A stretch of DNA of 64,000 nt from Symbiodinium natans (GCA_905221605.1 CAJNDS010002490.1:999001-1063000), one strand, 5' to 3'; counted from the stretch's first letter, positions 49,150 to 58,727 are shown. The notes: a model not told the origin generated them from the letters alone. Made by a program: numbers and translations.

Positions 49150-52100
49150 GTGCGTAACCCCCCCCTCCCAGACCCTAACACCCTACAACCCGAAACCCTA
49201 CTTGGAGGTTACCTAGAACCCAATTATAACCATGTTAGGGCACAAAAGGGGGCTTATAAGTTGGTTATAAGTACACTTAGAATTGGGTCAATCAATACCA
49301 CGAACCTCCAAGTAGAAATCAGGACGTGGTGCAGCACTCTGTCTGGAGACACTGCAGACGCTGGCGATGGCTTGGCCACGAGCGAGTGGCGCGAAGTCGC
49401 TCTGTCGAAGCAGGGCAACATCGTGGCTCAGAGCACTTTGCAGGTTCTAGGGGCTTTAGGGGCTTTAGGGCTTTTTGGGGCTTTGGGGCTTTAGGGGCTT
49501 TAGGGGCTTTAGGGGCTTTAGCGGCTTGGGGTTTGGGCGGTTTAGGGTTTAGGGTTTAGGGTTTAGGGTTTAGGGTTTAGGGTTTAGGGTTTAGGGGGTT
49601 CGTAGCGGTTTAGGGTGACCCCAAACCCCACAGCCTTCCCTAAAGCCCAGTACCTTCTGATCAACGACTTCAGCAAGTTGGTTTAGGGTTTAGGGTTTAG
49701 GTTTGGGTTCCCTGAAATCGAGATCTTGGCGTGAATCCAGGATGCGGTACTTCTGTCAAACGGCACGGTCCTCCGGCGGAGTGGCGACGGCTGGCTAGAC
49801 CTTGGTTACTTGCCTTCGTGTTCAGGGCATCCCTGAACCCTAAATCCTAAACCGTAAACCCTAAACCCTAAACCCCCAAACCCTCAACCCTAAACCCTAA
49901 ACCCCAAACCCTCAACCCTAAACCCCAAACCCTAAACCCTAAACCCTGAACCCTTTGGGGTTTCGGGTCAGTGGGTAAGGTTTTGGGGAGCCCTGCGGTG
50001 ATGGCGTCAGGAGTCTGCTAGCCCAAAATGCCGCTTAGTGAAGGCATCCACCGTCGACTCTATAGGGTGAAGCCTTCGGTTAGGACCCAGAGTAGGGTTT
50101 AGGGTTTAGGGTTTAGGGTTTAGGGTTTAGGGTTTAGGGTGTAGGGGTTTAAGGGTTTAGGGGTTAGGGTTTTAGGGTTTAAGGGTTTGAGGGTTTGAGG
50201 GTTTAGGGTTTCAGGGTTTCAGGGTTTTAGGGTTTTAGGGTTTTAGGGTTTTAGGGTTTTAGGGTTTTAGGGTTTTAGGGTTTTAGGGTTTTAGGGTTTT
50301 AGGGTTTTAGGGTTTTAGGGTTTAGGGTTTCTCGGAGGTTCATGGTAACCCCAGACTGTACTTATAACCCACTTATAACCACATTGCGGCACATGAAGGG
50401 CTCATAAGTGGGTTATAAGTACAATTCTGATTGGGTTATAAGTACCATGAACCTCCAAGTAGGGTTTAGGTCATCATCGGGTTTGAAGTCTGGAGAAATA
50501 GCTCAAGTAAGGAGGGTATTGGGTTTTCCGGGGCCCTCAACCCCCCCCCCCCCCCAAGCCCAAAACTCTAAACCACTAGCCCAACACCCCCAACCTAGCC
50601 CCTCAAGAAGCCCGAACCCTCAAAACGTAGACCCTCCAAACCCACACAAACCTCCAAAACGCCTGGCTCACAAAACCTTCAAAATGCTTCAAAACCCTCA
50701 AGAACCAGTCTCTAAACTCCCAAAACCCTCAACACCCGAACCCCCCCTAACCCCTAACCCCTAACCCCTAACCCCTAACCCCTAAACCCTAAACCCTAAA
50801 CCCTAAAATCCTAAGCCCTAAACCCTAAAACCCTAAGCCCTAAGCCCTAAACCCTAAACCCTAAAACCCTCAGCCCTAAGCCCTAAGCCCTAAACCCTAA
50901 ACCCTAAACCCTAAGCCCACGAAGTCCGGAGGTGCTCTGGACCTCGATGCAGCAGCGCTGAGCGCCTCCCTCGCCTCGCAGCCTCTTCTGCCCCAGGAGC
51001 GCTTCCAGGGTTCAGGAGTTCAATGGTTTAAGGTTTCGGGCTCAGGAGTTCAAGGGTTTAGGGTTTAGGGTTTAGGGTTTAGGGTTTAGGGTTTAGGGCT
51101 CAGGAGTTCAATGGTTTAAGGTTTAGGGTTTTTAGGGTTTAGGGTTTAGGGGTTTAGGGTTTAGGATATTCCTTCCCCACCCCGGACAAGTGGTATTCTA
51201 TTCAGGGTACATTCAGGGGTACCCCCCCTATCTTGGAACATACCCACATTGTCTTAGTCGCTTGAGCCTCCCCCTGGGTATTTGTGCCCGGAAGCCTGGA
51301 ATAAGCAGTTCAGGGGGGCCCATTGCCTCGCTGGGGTTGGGTTTAGGGTTCAGGGTTCAGGGTTCAGGGTTCAGGGTTTAGGGTTTAGGGTTTAGGGTTT
51401 AGGGTTTAGGGAGCTTCTGATAACTGTGGCAGAAATGTGGCCTGAAGTCGTGGGCCGGGGGGTGTGGCACCGGAATGTCAGTCCTTGCAATTGGCGTTTT
51501 AAGGACAACGTAGGGGAGGCTCGAGGTGGTGTTTTTTTGTTTTGGGTTTGGGGGTTCAGCGCTTTTTTGGGTGGGTTCAGGCGCTTGAAGAGATAGTTTC
51601 GTTTGAGGATGATTTTCAAACAGGGGATGTAGGGTTTGGGGGTTCGCAGCTGCTCTTTGGGATTGAGGGTTTGGGTGTTTGAAGTTTGGAAATGTGTGTG
51701 TTTCCGGGTTTTGGGCGTATGGCAGTTAAACCCTAAACTCTAAACCCTAAGCCCTAAACCCTATATAAACCCTGAACCCTATATAAACCCTATATAAACC
51801 CTATACAAGCCCTGCATAAACTCTGAACCCTAGTTAAAGTTAAGGGTTTACGGATTCTTAGGCCTCTGCTGCAGGAGCACTTGGCGGCTTGGCTGCAGGA
51901 ACCAAGCTTTGGTCAACGTTGAGTCTTATGAGGGTTCAGGGTCTAGGGTCTAGGGTTTAGGGTTTAGGGTTTAGGGTTTAGGGTTTAGGGGAGGTTTTAT
52001 CGGTTGAGGGTTTGAGGGCATGTGAGGGTTCTTTGGACAAGGGCGTATAGGGCGATTTTCGGGCTTCTGGGTTGTGGGAGGTCGGGCCCGGAGCCCGAAA

Positions 52101-54140
52101 CCCTAAACGGTTTAGGCTTTAGGGTTTAGGGTTTAGGGTTTAGGGTTGACCTGTTTAGGGCTTCGGGCCGGTGAGGGTTGTGGGCGGCTTCAGGGGTCGC
52201 TTGATTCAGAATTTTCAGAGTTTCTTTTGGGGCTTGTAGGGCTTTAGGGTCTTGGATAGGGGTTTTGGGGATTGCGGGTTTTCGGGTCTTTTTGGAGAGC
52301 CTGCGTGACTTTTGGCCAGATGCGCAGGTATCTACCACGCCTCGGGGAGCACTTGTCATCGACACCGCCGCCGGAGGAAACCTTCCGGAGCATCATCCTC
52401 AAGCAGGAGACCTGGACTCAGATATTCAGAGGGCTGAAGACTCAGACCTCGCTACCTGGGTTCTGGAGCAAGCGGTTTTGCGACAGACGTCTGCTTTGGT
52501 GCGGCTGTCGGCAGAGAAGGCTCCTCAGCCGATTTTTGTGCATCCCTTTGCCGACGTGCTGGCGAATCTTGGGGCGATATATCTTCAGCTTTTTCCATGT
52601 CCAAAACCCTAAGCCCTAAGCCCTAAGCCTTAAGCCCTAAGCCCTAAGCCCTAAGCCCTCAGCCCTAAGCCCTAAGCCCTAAGCCCTAAACCCTAAGCAG
52701 CCAAGGAGTGGAGTTTGGATCAATCCAGACACAGTGCCTGGGACCTCCAACACCATCAGCTGCGGGGATCACCTAAACCCATGGAGCCCTGCAGGGTTTA
52801 GGGTTTAGGGTTTCGGGTTTAGGGTTTAGGGCTTAGGGCTTAGGGCTTTGGGCTTAGGTGGCAGGGTTTAGGGTTCAGGGTGTAGAAGATACCTTTACAC
52901 TATACAGGGCTCGTCATCAGGTACCCCTCGAAGTCCGGGGCCCTTGCCGGAGCCCTAAAGAAGAAGAAATGCAACGAAAATCAGACGACCAAGAAGGACC
53001 CGTAATTCAGATGCAGGGTTTAGGTAGCTTGAAGATTAGGCGTGAGTTTACTTGGAGGTTCGTGGTACTTACTAACCCAAGTATCTCCGCATCCATAACC
53101 CAACTAGAACCATGTTAGGGCACTTGGAGGGGACTTGAAGTGGTTATACGTGCAATTCCTACTAATTTGCTTAAGAACTCCCAAAAAGATAAAAGATATT
53201 CTTCCGTTTTATGGGTAATGTAGTTTTTTTTTGTTTAAAAACTCTTTTGGGGCTCTTAAGCAAATAGTAGATTCTAGCTGGGGTATAAGCACCATGAACC
53301 TCCAAGTAGGGGTTTTGCAGGCTTTGAATGGCCTTGACATTCATCGAAACCCGAAACCCTAAACCCTAAACCCGAAACCCTAAACCGTAAACCCCAAACC
53401 CTAAACCCTCAACCCTAAACCCTCAACCCCAAACCCTAAACCCCAAACCCGAAACCCCAAACCCCAACCCCTAGAGCCGGAAGAACCCGAATACCCTAAT
53501 GCCCTGCTTGGAGTTTCATGGTCCGTACAACGCAGTTATAGCTGTACTTATAACCCACTTGTGGGGGTTTAGGGTTTAGGGTTTAAGGTTTAGGGTTTAG
53601 GGCCCCTTAAGTGCCCTAACATGGTTTTATTTGGGCTATAGGTGAAGGTATGATTGGTTTGAAGAAGTACCATGAACCTCCAAGTAAACCCACCCGAGAA
53701 CCTAAATGCCCTAAAGCCCTCTGGTTCAGGAAGCCTAGGCTTTAGGGTTTAGTGCTTAGGGTCCAGGGTTTAAACGCTTAGAGGGTTTTGGTGAGTACGC
53801 GCTTGCGTGTCTTCGTGCGTGGGGAGGGGTTGATCCAAAAAATAGGTTTTTTTTTGTACTCCCTACATGCCTTTTCAAGTGAAGAGCTAAGCGCCTCACA
53901 CCCTAAACCCTAGACCCCAAGCACTAAACCCTAAACCCTAAAACCCTGTAGCTCTTACCGAGAGCCCCCTGTGCCTTGCTTGCTGGCAAGGAAGATGTTG
54001 AGGCAGTGTCGGTGCAAGATCTGAAGCCAAAGACATACAGCCTCTCAAGCGAGCACAGCCGCCAGCTCCAGTCGCTGCGCGCCCACTTGCCTGCCGAGAT
54101 TCAGCTGTACGATGTTCCAGTGGCGACTGCTGCCTGGTAG
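49123..54140 (+). CDS. Multi-exon gene model Q, unknown product
   Basis: A chain of exons at 49123-49149, 49313-49443, 49651-49680, 49741-49804, 50039-50066, 50470-50506, 50925-51009, 51165-51192, 51258-51335, 51410-51509 and 51875-51917 keeps a single frame (651 nt) using AG and GT sites. Downstream islands (52328-52598, 52701-52795, 52886-53001, 53040-53057) and a terminal exon with TAG at 54138-54140 probably belong to it but their joins are ambiguous. I recognise no domain. Introns contain family A copies 7-9 and TTTAGGG/TTTTAGGG arrays. Because several sites were available per island, frame agreement is supportive, not proof. Confidence 0.4.
49198..49315. repeat. Introner-like element, family A, copy 7
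   Basis: CTACTTGGAGGTTACCTAGA and ACGAACCTCCAAGTAG are inverted ends. The right end supplies the acceptor of exon b. Confidence 0.8.
49313..49443 (+). CDS. Gene Q exon b
   Basis: Acceptor CCTCCAAG from family A copy 7, donor CAG|GTTCTA. Reads EIRTWCSTLSGDTADAGDGL then ATSEWREVALSKQGNIVAQS. This is one of the strongest coding islands in the region. Confidence 0.5.
49651..49680 (+). CDS. Gene Q exon c (30 nt)
   Basis: AAGCCCAG to TTG|GTTTAG, phase 0. Reads YLLINDFSKL. The donor is the first TTTAGGG unit. Confidence 0.4.
49741..49804 (+). CDS. Gene Q exon d
   Basis: GAATCCAG|G to CTTG|GTTACT. Reads DAVLLSNGTVLRRSGDGWLD. Confidence 0.45.
50039..50066 (+). CDS. Gene Q exon e (28 nt)
   Basis: CGCTTAG to TAGG|GTGAAG. 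Reads VKASTVDSI in the chained frame. A longer alternative from 50008 exists in another frame. Confidence 0.3.
50224..50322. repeat. TTTTAGGG octamer array, 12 units
   Basis: Perfect TTTTAGGG (the Chlamydomonas-type telomere unit) between TTTAGGG variants and a family A element. Homogeneous block. Confidence 0.9.
50331..50462. repeat. Introner-like element, family A, copy 8
   Basis: CTCGGAGGTTCATGGTAACC and GTACCATGAACCTCCAAGTAG ends; GTGGGTTATAAGTACAATTC inside is the uninserted version of the site interrupted in copy 9. Confidence 0.8.
50470..50506 (+). CDS. Gene Q exon f (37 nt)
   Basis: The acceptor GTTTAG|G is repeat-derived; donor CAA|GTAAGG is consensus. Reads SSSGLKSGEIAQ. Confidence 0.4.
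50925..51009 (+). CDS. Gene Q exon g
   Basis: CACGAAG to CAGG|GTTCAG. Reads SGGALDLDAAALSASLASQP then LLPQERFQ. Confidence 0.45.
51165..51192 (+). CDS. Gene Q exon h (28 nt)
   Basis: Repeat-derived acceptor GTTTAG|G, donor AGTG|GTATTC. Reads YSFPTPDK. Confidence 0.3.
51258..51335 (+). CDS. Gene Q exon i
   Basis: TTGTCTTAG to CTGG|GTTGGG. Reads RLSLPLGICARKPGISSSGG. Confidence 0.4.
51410..51509 (+). CDS. Gene Q exon j
   Basis: Repeat-derived acceptor GTTTAG|G, donor AAC|GTAGGG. Reads ELLITVAEMWPEVVGRGVWH then RNVSPCNWRFKDN. Strong coding character. Confidence 0.5.
51875..51917 (+). CDS. Gene Q exon k
   Basis: TGCTGCAG|G to CAAC|GTTGAG. Reads EHLAAWLQEPSFGQ. An alternative acceptor TTCTTAG|G 14 bases upstream gives another open frame. 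Confidence 0.35.
52328..52598 (+). CDS. Putative exon, largest island of gene Q
   Basis: GATGCGCAG|G to CCAT|GTCCAA. The best frame reads EDSDLATWVLEQAVLRQTSA then LVRLSAEKAPQPIFVHPFAD, with acidic and hydrophobic periodicity. A second frame is also stop-free. Confidence 0.45.
52701..52795 (+). CDS. Putative exon, gene Q
   Basis: CTAAGCAG to CAGG|GTTTAG. Two frames are open (EWSLDQSRHSAWDLQHHQLR, and INPDTVPGTSNTISCGDHLN). It is flanked by CCCTAAG and TTTAGGG arrays. Confidence 0.35.
52886..53001 (+). CDS. Putative exon, gene Q
   Basis: GGTGTAG to ACCC|GTAATT. One frame reads GLVIRYPSKSGALAGALKKK; another (LEVRGPCRSPKEEEMQRKSD) runs on to about 53057. Coding is likely, frame uncertain. Confidence 0.4.
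53048..53309. repeat. Introner-like element, family A, copy 9, interrupted
   Basis: TTACTTGGAGGTTCGTGGTA and CACCATGAACCTCCAAGTAG ends, with a second TIR element (53159-53270) inside. Confidence 0.8.
53159..53270. mobile_element. Nested TIR element with ATTC target duplication
   Basis: CTACTAATTTGCTTAAGAAC at the left mirrors GCTCTTAAGCAAATAGTAG at the right. ATTC lies immediately outside both ends (53155-53158 and 53271-53274). Family A copy 8 shows the empty site (CAATTCTGATTGGG). Length 112 bp; no ORF, so a non-autonomous DNA element. Confidence 0.75.
53505..53686. repeat. Family A copy 10 with inserted TTTAGGG units
   Basis: GCTTGGAGTTTCATGGTCCG and GTACCATGAACCTCCAAGTA ends. About 38 bp of TTTAGGG units (53566-53602) interrupt the interior after CCCACTTGTGG. 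Confidence 0.7.
53952..54140 (+). CDS. Putative terminal exon with stop
   Basis: 189 nt from CCCTGTAG to TAG 54138-54140. Reads DVEAVSVQDLKPKTYSLSSE then HSRQLQSLRAHLPAEIQLYD and ends VATAAW. Convincing composition; a non-repetitive, AT-richer 3' flank follows, fitting a gene end. Confidence 0.5.
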   Translation, partial: LLPRAPCALLAGKEDVEAVSVQDLKPKTYSLSSEHSRQLQSLRAHLPAEIQLYDVPVATAAW

Positions 54141-54249
54141 AAGGGCTTTGCTCAAGCGTGTCCTTTTTGTTGGCTATTTAGTCTCATGCTCAGTCGTATG
54201 GCTCTGTTGCTCAATATGGCCAAAGTTTCATGAACCCCTAAACCCCTAA

Positions 54250-54560
54250 ACCCCCTTAACTGTTAGCCGAGAGCTGTTGGCCGCTCCCATGTGCATTAGT
54301 CTATTGTTGTTTTTGTTATTCAGGTTACTACTTTTTGAAGCTTGGTTGTCGTTGTTATTATTGTTATTGTTGCTTCTGCTGTTATTGTTGTTATTGTTGT
54401 CATTTATGTTATGGTTTGCCATGATCGGCTTTCGTTGATTTGAGTATCGCTGGTGCTGCAAGCATTGTTCTTTTTTTGCATGGCATATTCTTCTTCTTCT
54501 TCTTCTTGTTCTTATTCTTCAGCTTCTTCCTCCTCTTCTTCTTCTTCTTCTTATGATTCT
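54250..54560. repeat. GTT/ATT and TTC microsatellites
   Basis: TTGTTATTGTT-type sequence (54300-54410) and TTC/CTT repeats (54488-54553). These create Asn- and Lys-rich minus-strand ORFs that are not genes. Confidence 0.8.
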
Positions 54561-54713
54561 GATGTGATTTAAGTTTGTTTTTAGAGTGTCGGTTAATATT
54601 GTTAATGTTATTTATGATTGTAACCACTGTTATTCTGTTATTAAGGTGCTTGGCCCCGATGCCCTGCAAACGCCCCAAATCGACATGCCATGCATCGGTA
54701 TTGGCAGTGTACC

Positions 54714-54815
54714 CGAAACCCGAAACCCGAAACCCGAAACCCGAAACCCGAAACCCTAAACCCGAAACCCTAAACCCTAAACCCGAAACCCGAAACCCTA
54801 AACCCTAAACCCTAA
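54714..54815. repeat. CCCGAAA and CCCTAAA array
   Basis: CCCGAAA units alternate with CCCTAAA, then pure CCCTAAA before the next exon. Confidence 0.85.
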
Positions 54816-54819
54816 AACC

Positions 54820-54910
54820 CGCTGGTTCAAGGCTGCCATGGAGCTGGTCTCATTGCAGACCCATGGCGAGCGATGCTTGGTAGCTCAGTGGGGGCCCTTT
54901 TGCGTTCAAG
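54820..54910 (+). CDS. Putative exon (possible first exon)
   Basis: Open to CAAG|GTGGGT. Reads RWFKAAMELVSLQTHGERCL then VAQWGPFCVQ. An ATG at 54838 could be a start; no AG acceptor is visible upstream. It may open the gene that continues to the S9 exons. Confidence 0.4.
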
Positions 54911-54956
54911 GTGGGTTTAGGGTTTAGGGTTTAGGGTTTAGGGTTTAGGGTTTCCC

Positions 54957-55021
54957 TTATGAAGTATCCAACGCCCCAAAAGGGTACCCTTGCTGCAAGC
55001 TTGTTTTTGTGGGCTACCAAG
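54957..55021. repeat. Introner-like element, GGTACC type (family E)
   Basis: ACGCCCCAAAAGGGTACCCT and right end GGGCTACCAAG before an exon. The same right end with CCCCAAAAAGGGTACCCTGA precedes the exon at 63873. Confidence 0.5.
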
Positions 55022-55111
55022 GATGTGTTGCATTTTTCGCACATCCGCTTCTGTCAGATTTGGTGGCCCTCCCCGCGGTTCCTTGGCTATGTTGTGTTTG
55101 CAGTGCAGCTG
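55022..55111 (+). CDS. Putative exon with hydrophobic segment
   Basis: Acceptor GGGCTACCAAG|G. Reads DVLHFSHIRFCQIWWPSPRF then LGYVVFAVQLW. The donor is unclear (G run follows). Confidence 0.35.
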
Positions 55112-55214
55112 TGGGGGGGGGGGAAAAGGTTGCCCGATGCCTAGGCCCTAAAAGGGTTTAGGGTTTAGGGTTTTGGGTTTAGGGCCTGAACGCTACCTGG
55201 CCCCTGCACCTCAG

Positions 55215-55269
55215 GTCGTGAAAGCCGGCAAGTTCACATGGCTGGGACGGAGTGCTCTTCCGACCAGAG
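55215..55269 (+). CDS. Putative exon, unknown
   Basis: CACCTCAG|G to AGAG|GTGCCG. Reads VVKAGKFTWLGRSALPTR. Confidence 0.4.
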
Positions 55270-55738
55270 GTGCCGTGGGATTGACATGGCTGTGATCCCA
55301 AGCGCTGTCGCGCCTTCAACCCTAAACCTTAAAGCCCTCAAACAATCGAAACCTCTTACTCTCAACCCTACAACCCTAAACCCTTAAACCCCAAAGCCCC
55401 GAAACCCTCAAACCTCAAAAACACATCCCTGAAACCCTGACACCCTCCTTAAAACCCTAAACCTCTAGAACCATCAAAACCCATCATAGCCCCCAAGCCC
55501 ACAGACCCTTGAAAAACCTAAACCCTAAGTCCTAAACCCTAAGTGCTGAACCCTAAGCCCTCAACCCTGAACCTTGAACCCTAACTCTAAGCCCTAAACC
55601 CTAAACCCTAAACGCTAAGCCCTAAGCCCTAAGCCCTAAACCCTAAACCCTAAACCCTAAACCCGAAACCCGAAACCCTAAACCCTAAACCCTAAACCCT
55701 AAACCCTAAACCCTAAACCCTAAACCCTAAACCCCGAG

Positions 55739-55800
55739 GTGCTGCTCTCAACTCCGCAGCTGCAGCCTTGAAGCCGAAGCTGGAGGGTCACAGGACCTGG
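55739..55800 (+). CDS. Putative exon, unknown
   Basis: CCCCGAG|G to CTGG|GTTTAG (repeat-derived donor). One frame reads ALNSAAAALKPKLEGHRTW; a second is open. A CCCTAAA array precedes it. Confidence 0.35.
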
Positions 55801-56460
55801 GTTTAGGGGGTTAGGGGTTTAGGGTTTAGGGTTTAGGGTTTAGGGTGTAGGTCTTAGGGTGTAGGGTTTCGGGGTTTAGGCCGTGGGTTCTGGGTTTTCT
55901 TGGGTTCTGAGGCGGTCTTGAGTTTTGATGGCTTTAAGCGGTTGTGGGGCCTTAAGGCTGTTGTTTCTTTTGGTTTTCACGGGGGTATAGGGGTAGTAGG
56001 GGTTTAGGTTGGTTTTTGGTCTTCAGGGGGTTATGGGGGTTTCAATGGCCTTGGGGTTTTAGGGTTTAGGGTTTAGGGTTTAGGGTTTAGGGTTATAGGG
56101 CTTTAAGGGTTTCATGTTTCGGGTTTTTTAAGGGGGGGTTGATATTGGGGTTGTAAGGCTTTAGGTTTCTTGGTTCTTAAAGGGGTTATGGGGGTTTTAA
56201 TTGGTGTTGGGGGTTGCAGGGCTTTAATTATATAAGGGTCTTGTGTTTTAAGGGGGGGGGTTATAGGAGTTGTAAGGTCTTGATTTGTAGTTCCTTGGGC
56301 TTTAGAGTTTTAGGTGTTTGCGGGCGTAGGGATTGAGGGTTTGCAGGGGATTTAGGGTTTTTAGGGTTATTAATGGTTTAGGGTTGCAGAAGTGTAAGGT
56401 TCTAATGGCTTTAGGGATGTAGGGTTTTGGGGTTCAAAGGTCATAGGGCTTAGGGTTTTA
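55801..56460. repeat. TTTAGGG arrays grading into T/G-rich sequence
   Basis: Units at 55801-55880 and 56050-56100, otherwise degenerate. No coding island seen. Confidence 0.6.
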
Positions 56461-56461
56461 A

Positions 56462-56900
56462 TTGCCTTTAGGGCATTGTCATGGGTTTCCCTACTACAAC
56501 CCTAACCTTAGTAAAATGCTCAATTCAGGGGGGAACCTATGGGGGCGGGCGGGTGGGGGGGGGGGAGCCGTGCCTTGGACGCTTATCGTCTATTCTGCGC
56601 GCGCTCTTTGTTTTCTTGGATTCTTCCCGAAAACCAATTCTGAAATTGGGCTCTCGTTTGGCGCTTCAAAGCGGAAGGTGTTCTATCGGATCGCTTCTTG
56701 GAGGAGGGTCGGACGGGAGGCCGCGGAGACGACACGGTCAAGGGAGGGGGTTCGGAACATTTTGCTGGGAGAGGGGCGTGGCGTGGGGAGGCGTGGACCA
56801 TGCATGGAGGTTGAGGGGGGGAGCACGGATGGGGAGCGTGACATTCGGTTTCAGAGGATGCCCCTCCGCACCTCTGTGTTTGCAAGCCCTCCGCGCCATC
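56462..56900 (+). other. Open stretch of uncertain coding status
   Basis: Two overlapping plus frames are open through the whole interval into a minisatellite; one contains NSEIGLSFGASKRKVFYRIA. The overlap and G-rich composition prevent a call. Confidence 0.3.
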
Positions 56901-57116
56901 CGCCCTCCTCCGTGCCCTCCTCCGTGCCCTCCTCCGTGCCCTCCTCCGCGTCCTCCTCCGCGCCCTCCTCCGCGCCCTCCGCGCGCTCCGCGCCCTCCGC
57001 GCCCTCCGCGCCCTCCGCGCCCTCCGCGCCCTCCGCACCCTCCGCGCCCTCCGCGCCCTCTGCGCCCTCCGCGCCCTCCGCGCCCTCCGCGCCCTCCGCG
57101 CCCTCCGCGCCCTCCC
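56900..57116. repeat. CCCTCCGCG minisatellite (9-bp unit)
   Basis: 12-bp CCCTCCTCCGTG units (56906-56980) pass into about 14 perfect 9-bp GCCCTCCGC units. The multiple-of-three period yields Ser-Ala-Pro or Glu-Gly-Ala repeats in six frames. Confidence 0.85.
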
Positions 57117-57140
57117 CCATTTTGTTGATTCCAGGTGTGT

Positions 57141-57204
57141 TGCGTCTATTCTGCGGGTACGTTGCGTCTATTCTGCGGGTACGTTGCGTCTATTCTGCGG
57201 GTGT
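57141..57204. repeat. 22-bp tandem repeat, 3 copies
   Basis: TGCGTCTATTCTGCGGGTAC units at 57141, 57163 and 57185. A single related GTCTATTCTGCG lies at 56587, before the minisatellite. Confidence 0.85.
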
Positions 57205-57619
57205 TTGCTTTGCAAAGTATTTGTTTACAAGGCACGCACGTGCAGCATAGACTCTAAGTGTCCATCTTACGGGGGGGAGCCCTACACCCTAAACCCTAAA
57301 CCCTAAACCCCAAACCCTAAACCCTAAACCCTTCAAGGGAGCAGCGGAACCATGACATTAGGGCTTTCCGGGGTTTAGCTTTCTTGGAGGCCATGAAGGA
57401 CAGGGCCACCAGGGTTTGGGGTTTGTGGTGTTCGACTCAGGGTTGGAAGTTGGGGTCTAGGGTTTAGGGTTTAGGGTTTAGGATTTGGGGTTTAGGGCGG
57501 TTTTGGGTTTAGGGTGTTTCAGTTTTGTGTGTGTTGTTTGAGGTGTACAGGGCGCCCTGCACCCTCCGCAAACCCTAAGCCTCACGCTGTGCTGCACTTT
57601 CGGCCGCTTCCGAAGTTGA

Positions 57620-58725
57620 GAAGGTGATCATATTTTTGTGTACTACATATGAATATGCACACACAGACATATATATATATATATGTGTATATGTATATAT
57701 ATATATATATGTGCTACGCCCATAAACCTAGGTTTCATGTACTTCTTGTAGTTGAGAGTGAGAGAGATGAGAGCGATTTATGAAGAAAAAGTGGCATGAA
57801 ACCAATATGATCAACCTTTTTTTGGTGCTTAGAAAATATCCGGCGTCAGAAATTAAGGAAAGAAGGTAGGTTTAGGGAATAAGATTTAGGGATCCGGCTC
57901 TTTAGGATTAAGCGCAAAGGGCTTGGGGAATAAGATCGGTTTACACAATGTAAGGGCTCTCCTCTGTAGGATTTAAGGATGCCCCTCCTTAGCGCTCAGG
58001 GAATAATATTACGGGAATAAGATCTAGCTCACAAGGGGTACCGCTCTTTAAGATTTAGCGATAAGGATTTGGGTAATAGGAAGAGAGCCATTAAATCTTG
58101 AAGAAGAGAGCCCCGAATCCTAACAATACCTATTCCATAATCCTCGTCGCTAAACCCTAAAGGGTGCTACCTAAATCTTATTTCCTTAATGCTGTTCCCT
58201 AAGTCCTATTCCCTAGAGGGCGCCCTTTAATCTTGAAGAGGAGAGCCTTCTCATCTTACGAAAAAATCCTAAAGAGTGGGATCCCTAATTTTGCTCCCTA
58301 AATCTTCATTCACATCGCAAAGAGGAGAGCCCCTAGGAGAACCCTAAATCCGCAAACCAAAACGAATCCTATTGCCTAATTCTTGTCTCTATCCCTATCT
58401 CTTATTCGCTTGCATTTACTCTCAAATCCTATTCCCTAAACCCTGAAGAGGGGGGGGGATCTTAAAAGCAGATCCTGTTCCCGAAATCCTTTTCGCTGAG
58501 CCCTCAAGGGTGGGATCCCAAAATCTTCTTCCCCAAACCTTATTCCCGGAACATTTTTCCCTAAGTCCTATTCCCTAAGCCGTAAAAGAGGGGTCCGTAA
58601 ACCTTAAGGAGGAGAGCCCTTTCAAATCCTGACAACCAAAACCCAACTCCCTAAATCTCGTCGCTAAATCCTGAAGAGCTGGATCCTCAAATCTTAGTTC
58701 CCCCCTACCTTTCTTAACGTCAAAT
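57620..58725. other. AT-rich, diverged CCTAAAT repeats, no gene
   Basis: A TA microsatellite (57668-57715) is followed by a long interval of AAATCCTATTCCCTAAATCT words with interspersed GGGATCCC and GAGAGCCC motifs. It looks like old, diverged repeat or hairpin sequence. Confidence 0.5.
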
Positions 58726-58727
58726 CC

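Noticed and set aside
54246-54678. Asn-rich and Lys-rich minus-strand ORFs
   Set aside because: Artefacts of GTT/ATT and TTC microsatellites.
56851-57250. Ser-Ala-Pro and Glu-Gly-Ala repeat proteins
   Set aside because: Open in several frames on both strands because of the 9-bp minisatellite; no independent evidence of coding.
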